This document shows, piece after piece, positions 1-6,386 of a stretch of 9,827 nucleotides of DNA (positions are counted from its first letter, which is position 1; every line of letters starts with the position of its first letter). Below the pieces are notes generated by a model that worked only from the letters and a program-made list of their open reading frames with translations, ran no database searches and was not told the origin of the DNA. A program made the translations under genes and the position numbers. The DNA lies in NCBI GenBank assembly GCA_959600045.1, contig CAUGKJ010000022.1, positions 1 to 9,827 of the forward strand. Reading direction: 5' to 3'. Source of the stretch: an uncultured Haemophilus sp. GTDB taxonomy: Bacteria; Pseudomonadota; Gammaproteobacteria; Enterobacterales; Pasteurellaceae.

Positions 1-931
1 CTTTTTTCAGTAACCCTTCGCTTTCCATATAGTTATTTAAGCTGCGGGTTAACGCACCACGGAAACCGGCTAAGTGAGTACCACCATCACGTTGTGGAAT
101 GTTATTGGTAAAGCAATAAACGTTTTCGTTTACACCATCATTCCATTGCAATGCAACTTCCACGCCAATACCGTCTTTTTCAGCTGAAAAATAGAATGGT
201 TTTGGGTGAATTGGATTTTTATTTTTATTTAAATATTCAACGAACGCTTGAATACCACCTTCGTAATGGAAGTGATCTTCTGTGCCATCACGTTTATCGA
301 TTAAACGAATTGATACACCAGAGTTTAAGAATGAAAGCTCACGTAAACGTTTTGCTAAAATTTTGTAATCGAAAGTTGTAATTGCAAAGATTTCTGGACT
401 TGGCCAGAAACGCACCGTTGTACCCGTCGCTTGCGTTTCACCGATAATAGTTAAAGGCCCTTGAGGCTCACCTAAGTGATAGAATTGCTCGTACACATGA
501 CCTTGGCGACGAATGGTTAATTGCAATTTATCAGAAAGTGCATTTACTACCGAAACACCCACGCCGTGCAAACCACCTGATACTTTATAAGAGTTATCAT
601 CGAATTTACCGCCCGCGTGAAGCACTGTCATGATTACTTCTGCTGCAGAAACACCTTCTTCCGGATGAATATCTACCGGGATACCACGACCGTCATCTTG
701 CACGGAAACAGAATTATCATCATGAATAGTGACGATAATATCGGAACAATAGCCAGCAAGCGCCTCATCGATCGCGTTATCCACCACCTCAAACACCATA
801 TGGTGTAGGCCTGTTCCATCATCGGTATCCCCAATATACATGCCCGGACGTTTCCGAACCGCATCAAGCCCTTTTAAGACTTTAATACTTGATGCACCAT
901 AAGCATTTTCTGTAACCGGTGTTTCTGACAT
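1..931 (-). CDS. gyrB: DNA gyrase subunit B, N-terminal part (cut by window edge)
   Basis: This is the ATPase subunit of type II topoisomerase DNA gyrase, which introduces negative supercoils in the cytoplasm. The frame opens with ATG at 931 ([20 protein letters not shown]) and stays open to the left edge, giving 310 residues of a protein normally about 800 long. The GHKL ATP-binding fold is visible: helix [10 protein letters not shown] with general-base Glu48 and Mg-binding Asn52, the DDGRGIP box (Asp79, Arg82, Gly83), the ATP lid [15 protein letters not shown] at about 119-133 and Thr171 in TGTTVRF. These match E. coli Glu42, Asn46, Asp73, Arg76 and Thr165 with an offset of six. Arg142 corresponds to the aminocoumarin-contacting arginine. 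After about residue 235 the transducer domain begins ([18 protein letters not shown], then the [22 protein letters not shown] stretch). The ribosome site before the ATG is weak (AGAGAA). Identity is very secure; the toprim and C-terminal domains lie outside the window. Confidence 0.97.
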   Translation of the reverse strand, partial: MSETPVTENAYGASSIKVLKGLDAVRKRPGMYIGDTDDGTGLHHMVFEVVDNAIDEALAGYCSDIIVTIHDDNSVSVQDDGRGIPVDIHPEEGVSAAEVIMTVLHAGGKFDDNSYKVSGGLHGVGVSVVNALSDKLQLTIRRQGHVYEQFYHLGEPQGPLTIIGETQATGTTVRFWPSPEIFAITTFDYKILAKRLRELSFLNSGVSIRLIDKRDGTEDHFHYEGGIQAFVEYLNKNKNPIHPKPFYFSAEKDGIGVEVALQWNDGVNENVYCFTNNIPQRDGGTHLAGFRGALTRSLNNYMESEGLLKK

Positions 932-966
932 AGTTTTTCTCTATTTTGTAATGAAAATTGTGCGGA

Positions 967-996
967 ATTATAGCAAAAAACTGACTATTTTGCGAA
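967..996 (-). promoter_or_regulatory. Predicted sigma-70 promoter of gyrB, extended -10
   Basis: On the minus strand a perfect TATAAT lies at 972-967, preceded by TGC (an extended -10 TGN motif). A TTCGCA element lies at 996-991 with an 18-base spacer (4 of 6 matches to TTGACA). Transcription would start near 960, leaving a leader of about 29 bases before the gyrB ATG. The uptake sequence at 1001-1010 sits just upstream of the -35. This is inferred from motif and position only. Confidence 0.65.
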
Positions 997-1000
997 ATAA

Positions 1001-1010
1001 AAGTGCGGTC
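1001..1010 (+). repeat. DNA uptake signal sequence (Haemophilus type)
   Basis: An exact AAGTGCGGTC, followed by the A/T-rich AAAATTTT expected of the extended Haemophilus uptake motif. Such sequences mark DNA for uptake by natural competence in Pasteurellaceae. This copy is intergenic, just upstream of the gyrB promoter. Confidence 0.93.
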
Positions 1011-1059
1011 AAAATTTTCGGTGTTAAAAAACCAATAAACAAATACATAGCATATAAAC

Positions 1060-1093
1060 AAAAAGACGAGTTTTTATCTAAACTCGTCTTTTT
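1060..1093 (-). terminator. Intrinsic terminator of the lemA-DUF3137 unit
   Basis: A perfect 14-base inverted repeat, with arms 1060-1073 and 1080-1093 and core GACGAG/CTCGTC, has a 6-base loop. Both flanks are A/T tracts, so it can work in either direction. Read leftwards it lies 15 bases past the stop of the DUF3137 gene and ends in a T-run, the ideal place to end that transcript. Read rightwards there is no gene for it to serve. Confidence 0.88.
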
Positions 1094-1107
1094 TATTGCA
1101 TTAACAT

Positions 1108-1995
1108 TTATTTCCAAATGTGGTTATTTAACCCGAGTTCTTTCACCATATCTGTGAAACCTTTGATACTCGAAATATAATCACGAATCGTACTGTCTTC
1201 CAGCAAGGACTTTTCAAAAGATGGTTCAAAACTATTCTTTCCTAAATTAGCCGCAACAATCACTTCTCGGTTACGAAGCACCATCGAAATAGGACAATTA
1301 AATTTCTCTTTCAAGCTGCAAAAGCGTTCCATTAACTTAGGCGATAAGGCATATCTGGCTAAGATTTGATCTTCAGTAAACACATCAAAATAACGATTAA
1401 AAGATGGACTATCCATCAAAGCAATTTCACCTTCTTTTCTTAAACACCCCTCCTTCTTATCGCAAACATAAATCCAATGGGCCAGTTCTTTAGGGAAGGT
1501 CGCTTTAAATAAAATGCCTTGAAAGGTCGTGGTCCTTAATCCTTTCATCATTTTTCCGCTCGGTTCCATATTAAACGCTGCAAAATCACAGATTTCAACT
1601 TCAGTCTGGTCAAGCTCACCCAAAATTAAATCCTCACTACGATAACTCGCCGGATAACTATCGTAAACTGAGAAAAAATCATTAAGATGAAGCCCCCGGT
1701 CTGGTCTAAAGTGGAAGCCAAACTCCTGGACAATCGTGTTAATTACCCGAGTTTTAAATTCTGCAATAAAGCGTTTATATCTAAAAAATAAGCGACGAAA
1801 ACAATAAATGAGCACACCAAGAATCAATGCCGTACTTAATAGATTCTCACTCCCTATCGCACCGAGAAGCAAAAATAACCCAAAACACAACCCAATTATC
1901 GATTTGTTGATAAGTGATTTGACGGCTAAGCGTTCCTCATCTAATTTTTCCAACCCCAGGAAGCGAATCCCTTCAATCTCTTTTGGTGTATTCAT
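1108..1995 (-). CDS. DUF3137-family membrane protein downstream of lemA
   Basis: A 295-residue protein of unknown molecular function. A polar N-terminus (1-31) is followed by a pair of hydrophobic segments at about 32-48 and 51-66, separated by a short GSEN turn. An Arg/Lys-rich patch (FRRLFFRYKRF) then begins a large soluble domain of about 225 residues that should face the cytoplasm if both segments span the membrane. Features I associate with DUF3137 are the central ILGELDQTEVEICDF strand region (124-138), the TTFQGILFKATF motif (156-167) and the FNRYFDVFTEDQILARYALSP block (189-209). The start at 1995 is supported by an AAGTGGA ribosome site that overlaps the lemA stop; the gap to lemA is 11 bases, so the two are almost surely co-transcribed. 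LemA and DUF3137 proteins are often neighbours, which fits. The family assignment comes from remembered motifs, not a search. Confidence 0.8.
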   Translation of the reverse strand: MNTPKEIEGIRFLGLEKLDEERLAVKSLINKSIIGLCFGLFLLLGAIGSENLLSTALILGVLIYCFRRLFFRYKRFIAEFKTRVINTIVQEFGFHFRPDRGLHLNDFFSVYDSYPASYRSEDLILGELDQTEVEICDFAAFNMEPSGKMMKGLRTTTFQGILFKATFPKELAHWIYVCDKKEGCLRKEGEIALMDSPSFNRYFDVFTEDQILARYALSPKLMERFCSLKEKFNCPISMVLRNREVIVAANLGKNSFEPSFEKSLLEDSTIRDYISSIKGFTDMVKELGLNNHIWK

Positions 1996-2006
1996 GGTTT
2001 GTCCAC

Positions 2007-2576
2007 TTATTGTTTAAATAAATTACCCACATTAGGGACTTCAGCTTCATTCTGAGGAATATCGAAAAATGTCCCTTTTTGGAAATTAAACAAATTTGCA
2101 ATTAAATTCGACGGAAACATCTCCACAGCATTGTTATACTCTTCAACTGCTGAATTATAAGTACGTCTTGCTGCAGAAATTTGCTCTTCCACATCACTAA
2201 GTACGGCCTGAATTTGCATAAGATTTTGATTGGCCTTGAGATCAGGGTAATTTTCTAGACGAACCTGTAAATTACGCAATAATCCTGAAATCTCATTATT
2301 GAGTTGAAATTTTTCACTTGTGGTATGAGCTAATTTAGCACTTTCACGTAACGTCACGATACGCTCAAGCAAGCTACGCTCATGCGACATATATTCCTTT
2401 GCTGTGGCAACAAGGTTTGGTAACAAATCATAACGACGTTTTAACTGAACATCCACGCTTGCCTCAACACTGCTCACTTGATTACGTCTCATAACCAATT
2501 TGTTATACATTGAAATGGTGAAAGCTAAAGTTACAACAACAATACCTGCGACTACACTCATTATTATTTTCTCCAT
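2007..2576 (-). CDS. lemA: LemA family membrane-anchored coiled-coil protein
   Basis: LemA proteins have one N-terminal membrane helix and a long helical-bundle domain, with the bulk thought to lie outside the cytoplasmic membrane; their biochemical role is not established. Here a hydrophobic helix at about 5-23 is followed by the family signature: YNKLVMRRNQV, then VDVQLKRRYDLLPNLVATAKEYMSHE (about 42-67), and later NLMQIQAVLSDVEEQISAARRTYNSAVEEYN. The C-terminal NAVEMFPSNLIANLFNF is the usual ending, so the protein is full length at 189 residues (184 from the alternative start). That alternative is ATG at 2561 (Met6): it has a good GGAG six bases upstream, whereas the ATG at 2576 has only AGGGA about 12 bases away. 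I think 2561 may be the true start. It is the first gene of a leftward pair with the DUF3137 gene. Confidence 0.93.
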   Translation of the reverse strand: MEKIIMSVVAGIVVVTLAFTISMYNKLVMRRNQVSSVEASVDVQLKRRYDLLPNLVATAKEYMSHERSLLERIVTLRESAKLAHTTSEKFQLNNEISGLLRNLQVRLENYPDLKANQNLMQIQAVLSDVEEQISAARRTYNSAVEEYNNAVEMFPSNLIANLFNFQKGTFFDIPQNEAEVPNVGNLFKQ

Positions 2577-2594
2577 AAAAAATTATCCCTGCTT

Positions 2595-2600
2595 AGTATA
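2595..2600 (-). promoter_or_regulatory. Possible -10 element of the lemA promoter
   Basis: The minus strand reads TATACT here (5 of 6 to TATAAT), giving a start point near 2588. No good -35 hexamer is seen at the right distance (ATGGAT), which is what an activator-dependent promoter would look like. A start at 2588 leaves a leader of only 12 bases before ATG 2576 but 27 bases before ATG 2561, favouring the latter as translation start. Confidence 0.45.
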
Positions 2601-2642
2601 GGGAAAAGCGTAATAAAATCCATTCTCTTAGACAATTTTTTG

Positions 2643-2656
2643 TTGATAAAAATCAA
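2643..2656. promoter_or_regulatory. Perfect FNR box, lemA side
   Basis: TTGAT-AAAA-ATCAA is a complete match to the FNR consensus TTGATnnnnATCAA. FNR is the oxygen-sensing Fe-S activator of anaerobic genes. Its centre (2649.5) is 61.5 bases upstream of the start point implied by the lemA TATACT element, a standard class I activator distance. It is about 288 bases from the inferred hybO start, too far for ordinary direct activation there. CRP shares a related half-site, but the inner TTGAT/ATCAA form favours FNR. Confidence 0.7.
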
Positions 2657-2712
2657 TAAAAATAAACAAAACCAAGAATTTAACTTATTCACTTCCTATT
2701 CATATCAACGCA

Positions 2713-2722
2713 AAGTGCGGTC
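2713..2722 (+). repeat. DNA uptake signal sequence (Haemophilus type)
   Basis: Exact AAGTGCGGTC followed by AAATTTTA, matching the A/T-rich half of the extended motif. It lies in the middle of the divergent lemA/hybO spacer, between the two FNR boxes. Confidence 0.93.
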
Positions 2723-2811
2723 AAATTTTACGAGGATTTTTCGAGACCAAATCCTTCTTTATTATTGTGATTTTATGTACAAAAAAGATACTCTAAGTGA
2801 AGATAACCTTA

Positions 2812-2830
2812 ATAAATAACAATCATTCTC
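2812..2830. promoter_or_regulatory. Fur-box-like sequence
   Basis: Against the 19-base Fur consensus GATAATGATAATCATTATC I count 13 matches, including an unbroken AATCATT core. On the minus strand the stretch reads GAGAATGATTGTTATTTAT, which resembles typical Fur operators. It lies about 108-126 bases upstream of the inferred hybO start point. Iron control of an Fe-S and Ni-Fe enzyme would make sense, but the region is AT-rich and a chance match is possible. Confidence 0.4.
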
Positions 2831-2854
2831 AATAATTAAGTAAAAACAATCACT

Positions 2855-2891
2855 TACCCACTTATTTTATAAGGAAAATAAGGGTATTTTT
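2855..2891 (+). terminator. Terminator-like hairpin upstream of the hyb promoter
   Basis: TACCC (2855-2859) pairs with GGGTA (2882-2886), and TTATTTT (2862-2868) pairs with AAAATAA (2875-2881). This makes a 12-pair stem with a 2-base bulge and a 6-base loop, followed directly by five T residues (2887-2891). Rightward transcription arriving from upstream would be expected to weaken or stop here, just before the hyb promoter. The stem is mostly A-T pairs, so strength is uncertain. Confidence 0.45.
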
Positions 2892-2931
2892 GATTACGAT
2901 CAAATAAACTTCCCTCATCAAGGCATATCAT
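2890..2931 (+). promoter_or_regulatory. Class II FNR-dependent promoter of the hyb operon
   Basis: A perfect FNR box, TTGAT-TACG-ATCAA, occupies 2890-2903 (centre 2896.5). A TATCAT -10 element (5 of 6) lies at 2926-2931, putting the start point near 2938. The box is then centred at -41.5 and replaces the -35 element, the textbook class II FNR geometry. The leader would be about 38 bases and carries the hybO ribosome site. Anaerobic induction of the operon is therefore strongly suggested. A single NarL/NarP-like heptamer (ATAGGTA, 2930-2936) overlaps the -10 end but has no partner half-site. Confidence 0.82.
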
Positions 2932-2975
2932 AGGTAAATTAACCATACAAGTAACGTGCCAATTGGAGTGATTAT

Positions 2976-4124
2976 ATGCAACGAAGTGATGGATTATTTT
3001 CTGCTTTAGCAGAAGTTTCCCGTCGGGATTTTATGAAGTTATGTACCGCACTTGCGGCGACTATGGGATTAAGTTCAAAAGCGGGTGCAGAAATGACCGC
3101 TGCTTTAACCGAACCTAAACGTCCACCAGTATTATGGATTGGTGCGCAAGAATGTACGGGTTGTACTGAATCCTTGCTACGTGCGACCCACCCAACAGTA
3201 GAAAACTTGGTATTGGAAATGATTTCCTTAGAATACCACGAAACCCTTTCTGCCGCCTTTGGGGAACAAGCTGAAGATAATAAACACAATGCAATTAAAC
3301 AGTATTATGGAAAATATGTTTTAGTTGTAGATGGATCTATTCCGGTGAAAGACGGCGGCGTCTATTGTATGGTAGCAGGCAAACCGATTGTAGAACACAT
3401 CCAAGAAGCCGCTAAAGGGGCTGCGGCGATTATTGCGATCGGTTCTTGTGCGGCATGGGGTGGCGTACCTTCTAGCGGTGGCAACCCAACTGGCGCAAGC
3501 AGCCTATCTGAAGTATTACCAAAAGGCACGCCAGTGATTAATATTCCTGGCTGTCCACCAAATCCACACAACTTCCTTGCAACTGTCGCTTATATTCTTA
3601 CTTATAAGAAACTACCTGCAATGGACAAATTAAATCGTCCATTATTCGCTTACGATCGCTTAATTCACGAAAACTGCTATCGTCGTCCGCACTTTGATGC
3701 TGGTCGTTTTGCCAAAGAATACGGCGATTATGGTCACCGCAACGGTTGGTGTTTGTATCATCTTGGTTGTAAAGGGCCAGAAACTTACGGCAACTGCTCT
3801 ACCTTAGAATTCTGCGATGTCGGTGGTAATAACTGGCCGGTCGGTATCGGGCACCCTTGCTATGGTTGTAACGAAAAAGGCGTCGGCTTTACCAAAGGTA
3901 TTTTCCAATTAGCGGGCGTAGAAAACCCTACACCACGCGTTGAAAAACCAGATGTTAATAACACCGAAGGTTCAGGTGCAACCATGACGGCTATTGGTTT
4001 ATTAGGCGGTGCAGCTGCCATCCTAGCCGGTGTGAGTGTTGTGACCTTACGCGAATTAAGCGCTCAACATAAAGCCCGTTCTGAAGCTAAAGCTGCAGAG
4101 AAAGAAGAACATACAGGTAAATAA
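2976..4124 (+). CDS. hybO: Hydrogenase-2 small subunit
   Basis: The electron-transfer subunit of periplasmic-side [NiFe]-hydrogenase 2; it relays electrons from the HybC active site through three Fe-S clusters. The 382 residues begin with a Tat signal (SRRDFMKLC at 15-23, then a hydrophobic stretch and an AGA cleavage region near 36-38). Proximal [4Fe-4S] ligands are Cys60, Cys63, Cys158 and Cys193; the distal cluster uses His231, Cys234, Cys259 and Cys265; the medial [3Fe-4S] uses Cys274, Cys295 and Cys298. Gly62 in ECTGCTES marks the standard oxygen-sensitive type, since oxygen-tolerant enzymes have Cys there. A hydrophobic helix at about 336-357 anchors the C-terminus. The start is set by GGAG seven bases upstream. 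Sequence and length agree with E. coli HybO as I remember it. It is first in the operon; hybA follows two bases after the stop. Confidence 0.97.
   Translation: MQRSDGLFSALAEVSRRDFMKLCTALAATMGLSSKAGAEMTAALTEPKRPPVLWIGAQECTGCTESLLRATHPTVENLVLEMISLEYHETLSAAFGEQAEDNKHNAIKQYYGKYVLVVDGSIPVKDGGVYCMVAGKPIVEHIQEAAKGAAAIIAIGSCAAWGGVPSSGGNPTGASSLSEVLPKGTPVINIPGCPPNPHNFLATVAYILTYKKLPAMDKLNRPLFAYDRLIHENCYRRPHFDAGRFAKEYGDYGHRNGWCLYHLGCKGPETYGNCSTLEFCDVGGNNWPVGIGHPCYGCNEKGVGFTKGIFQLAGVENPTPRVEKPDVNNTEGSGATMTAIGLLGGAAAILAGVSVVTLRELSAQHKARSEAKAAEKEEHTGK
3045..3053 (-). repeat. DNA uptake sequence core within hybO
   Basis: The minus strand carries the 9-base core AAGTGCGGT. It falls in the Tat signal region, in the frame that encodes Thr-Ala-Leu. 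Confidence 0.75.
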
Positions 4125-4126
4125 TA

Positions 4127-5167
4127 ATGGATAGACGAAAATTTCTAAAAGCAGGTATGCTTGGCGGAATCGCATCTACTTTGCCTGTACCAAATGTGCA
4201 GGCATCGGAAGCGGTTGAGCCTATTCCCGGCGCACTAGGAATGCTTTATGACTCTACCCTTTGTGTAGGTTGTCAAGCATGCGTGGCTGAATGTCAAAAC
4301 GTGAACCACACACCCGTTAATCCAAAAGGTGATCAAACTTGGTCAAATAACGATAAGCTCACGCCATTTACTCGTAACGTGATTCAAGTATGGAGTGATG
4401 GCGATGGCACAAATAAAGATAAAACCGAAAACGGCTATGCTTATGTGAAAAAACAATGTATGCATTGCGTTGACCCTAACTGCGTTGCCGTTTGTCCTGT
4501 TCAAGCACTCACCAAAGATCCAAAAACGGGTATCGTGAAATACGATCCAGATATTTGTACCGGTTGCCGTTATTGTATGGTGGGTTGTCCTTTTGATGTA
4601 CCAAAATATGACTACGACAATCCATTCGGTGAAATCAGCAAATGTGAACTCTGTAACCAAAAAGGCGTTGAACGCTTAGACAAAGGTGAATTACCTGGTT
4701 GCTGTCATGTTTGTCCGACTGGTGCCATTATTTTTGGTACACGTGAAGAATTATTGGCTGAGGCTAAACGTCGTTTAAGCTTATTACGTGGTACCGAATA
4801 TGATTACCCACGTCAACACGTTAATAGTACAGATAAATACCGTGCTACCGTGCCGGCATATCAATATCATATCTACGGTGAAAAAGAAGGTGGTGGTACC
4901 CAGGTACTTGCCTTAAGTGGTGTGCCTTTTACTAACCTTGGTTTACCAGACTTAGATGAAGTCGCGACAGGTTCTCGTGCGGCGCATTTACAACACTTCT
5001 TGTATCGCGGTTTAGCATTGCCATTAGTCGCACTTGCCGGTTTAACCTTTATGACTTACAAAAATATGCATGGCGATAAAATCGCTGAGCGTATTGCAGC
5101 ACAAAAAGAAGCCATGCGTCAGGCACGCAAGGAAATCGAAGAAGCGGAGGATGAGCATCATGAGTAA
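4127..5167 (+). CDS. hybA: Hydrogenase-2 ferredoxin-like electron carrier
   Basis: Exported iron-sulfur protein that links the HybOC core to membrane protein HybB and the quinone pool. The 346 residues open with a Tat motif (DRRKFLKAG at 2-10) and a short hydrophobic stretch ending near VQAS (24-27). Sixteen clustered cysteines fit four [4Fe-4S] clusters: [11 protein letters not shown] (46-56), [13 protein letters not shown] (111-123), [11 protein letters not shown] (144-154), and Cys173/Cys176 with GCCHVC (192-196). The usual ligand swapping between motifs is expected. A hydrophobic helix at about 291-310 anchors the protein, leaving a charged, probably helical tail (312-346) on the cytoplasmic side. 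The start lies two bases after the hybO stop. It is slightly longer than E. coli HybA (about 328) through the tail. Its end overlaps hybB by 8 bases, implying translational coupling. Confidence 0.95.
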   Translation: MDRRKFLKAGMLGGIASTLPVPNVQASEAVEPIPGALGMLYDSTLCVGCQACVAECQNVNHTPVNPKGDQTWSNNDKLTPFTRNVIQVWSDGDGTNKDKTENGYAYVKKQCMHCVDPNCVAVCPVQALTKDPKTGIVKYDPDICTGCRYCMVGCPFDVPKYDYDNPFGEISKCELCNQKGVERLDKGELPGCCHVCPTGAIIFGTREELLAEAKRRLSLLRGTEYDYPRQHVNSTDKYRATVPAYQYHIYGEKEGGGTQVLALSGVPFTNLGLPDLDEVATGSRAAHLQHFLYRGLALPLVALAGLTFMTYKNMHGDKIAERIAAQKEAMRQARKEIEEAEDEHHE

Positions 5168-6386
5168 TCCACGTCCGGTAGGCGGTCGCCTTGTTTCTGC
5201 CGCAATTCTCTTTTTTGCACCACTTGCTGTGCTTTGCGTTTTATTAATTTTAAAACGTTTGGTTTTCGGTATTGGTTCTGTGACCGCACTTAATGGCGGT
5301 TATCCTTGGGGTTTATGGATTGCCTTTGACTTACTTGTCGGTACAGGATTTGCCTGTGGAGGTTGGGCACTCGCTTGGACCGTGTATATTTTCAATAAAG
5401 GGAAATATCACGCTCTTGTTCGCCCAGCATTGCTTGCAAGTTTATTCGGCTATTCCCTTGGTGGTTTATCTATCACCATTGATATGGGACGTTATTGGCA
5501 TTTACCGTATTTCTACATTCCAGGGCAGTTCAACACGAACTCTGTTCTATTTGAAACAGCATTTTGTATGACGGTGTATATCATCGTAGTGACCCTAGAA
5601 TTTGCCCCTGTATGGCTTGGTTTCTTCGGCTTGAAAAAATGGTTTAATAAACTGAATAAAATCATGTTTTTCATTATTGCCTTGGGTGCCTTGTTACCAA
5701 TGATGCACCAATCTTCAATGGGTTCCTTGATGATTGTAGCTGGTCACAAAGTCCATCCGGTATGGCAAAGCTATGAAGCGCTACCAATTCTCTCCTTGCT
5801 GACAGCTTTCATTATGGGCTTCTCTATTGTGATTTTTGAGGGTTCTTTAGTTAAAGCAGGTCTTGCAGGAAAAACACCAGATGAACGTCATTTATTTACT
5901 CAATTAGCACGCGTTACTGCAGGATTGATCTTCTGTTTCTTAGCGGTGCGTTTTGGTGAGTTGATTTATCACGACAAACTGCAAATGGTTGTGGGCTTCG
6001 ATAAATTAACTAAATTTGAAGCATGGATGTTCTGGATGGAAGTCTGGTTGATGGTATTACCATTACTTACCCTCTTCCTCGGGGAGAAAAAATCAGATTC
6101 CCGTTGGTTATTTATTTCGGCATTAAGCATGTTACTCGGTGCAGCATTATGGCGTATGAACTACTCGCTTATCATGTATAATCCGGGCAACGGCTATCAA
6201 TATTTCCCATCTGCGGAAGAATTGCTTATTTCAATCGGCTTCGTTTCTATTGAAGTATGTGCCTATATTTTAATCATTCGTTTATTCCCTGTATTACCGG
6301 TATTTAAAGAAAAACATACCGAAGACTCAGAAAAAATTATTGCCGAAAAAGCGGCATTCAGCAAAAAAGTTAGCGGAGCAGAATAA
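5160..6386 (+). CDS. hybB: Hydrogenase-2 integral membrane subunit (NrfD/PsrC-like)
   Basis: Integral membrane partner of hydrogenase 2 that passes electrons from HybA to (demethyl)menaquinone and takes part in energy coupling. From ATG 5160 it has 408 residues and about ten hydrophobic segments, the first at 13-31 and others near 50-72, 128-149, 168-188, 208-228, 287-307 and 352-375. Stretches such as [54 protein letters not shown] and [14 protein letters not shown] match HybB as I remember it. I reject the longer in-frame start at 5070: it would add 30 basic residues, lie deep inside hybA and ignore the GCGGAGG ribosome site at 5144-5150. An in-frame ATG at 5151 abuts that site with no spacing, so 5160 is best. 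The stop shares one base with the hybC start (TAATG). Confidence 0.95.
   Translation: MSNPRPVGGRLVSAAILFFAPLAVLCVLLILKRLVFGIGSVTALNGGYPWGLWIAFDLLVGTGFACGGWALAWTVYIFNKGKYHALVRPALLASLFGYSLGGLSITIDMGRYWHLPYFYIPGQFNTNSVLFETAFCMTVYIIVVTLEFAPVWLGFFGLKKWFNKLNKIMFFIIALGALLPMMHQSSMGSLMIVAGHKVHPVWQSYEALPILSLLTAFIMGFSIVIFEGSLVKAGLAGKTPDERHLFTQLARVTAGLIFCFLAVRFGELIYHDKLQMVVGFDKLTKFEAWMFWMEVWLMVLPLLTLFLGEKKSDSRWLFISALSMLLGAALWRMNYSLIMYNPGNGYQYFPSAEELLISIGFVSIEVCAYILIIRLFPVLPVFKEKHTEDSEKIIAEKAAFSKKVSGAE
5282..5291 (-). repeat. DNA uptake signal sequence within hybB
   Basis: An exact AAGTGCGGTC on the minus strand, read as Val-Thr-Ala-Leu in hybB (residues 41-44). It lies in a loop before the second hydrophobic segment, a place that can tolerate substitutions. 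Confidence 0.88.

Larger units (their letters stand above)
2577..2975. other. Divergent lemA/hybO intergenic regulatory region
   Basis: About 400 bases with no credible protein gene. In order it contains a TATACT -10 for lemA (2595-2600, minus strand), a perfect FNR box (2643-2656), an uptake sequence (2713-2722), a Fur-box-like stretch (2812-2830), a terminator-like hairpin with a T-run (2855-2891), a second perfect FNR box (2890-2903), a TATCAT -10 (2926-2931) and the hybO ribosome site GGAG (2965-2968). It is unusually long for a Pasteurellaceae spacer and could also hold a small RNA. It is more AT-rich than the genes on either side. Confidence 0.75.

Noticed and set aside
951..1157. Rightward open frame between gyrB and the DUF3137 gene (68 codons)
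   Set aside because: It runs across the gyrB promoter, an uptake sequence, a terminator hairpin and the end of the DUF3137 gene; no ribosome site or recognisable domain.
2586..2604. Short inverted repeat TCCCT/AGGGA before lemA
   Set aside because: Only five pairs with a 9-base loop; too weak to call a regulatory hairpin.
2766..2781. CRP-like site TGTGA-N6-GTACA in the hyb spacer
   Set aside because: Only the left half-site is good; the right half matches 3 of 5 bases, which is common by chance in AT-rich DNA.
2930..2936. NarL/NarP heptamer (ATAGGTA) overlapping the hyb -10
   Set aside because: It matches the degenerate 7-mer, but no partner at the 7-2-7 spacing; one such match in 400 bases on two strands is expected by chance. 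Nitrate repression remains possible but unsupported.
3148..3168. Oxygen-tolerant hydrogenase signature at the proximal cluster
   Set aside because: The motif is ECTGCTES with Gly at residue 62, not the ECTCC form of oxygen-tolerant enzymes; this is a standard hydrogenase-2 type.
5070..5159. Long N-terminal extension of hybB starting at 5070
   Set aside because: It overlaps hybA by 98 bases, encodes a basic stretch unlike HybB, and the GCGGAGG ribosome site at 5144-5150 points to ATG 5160.
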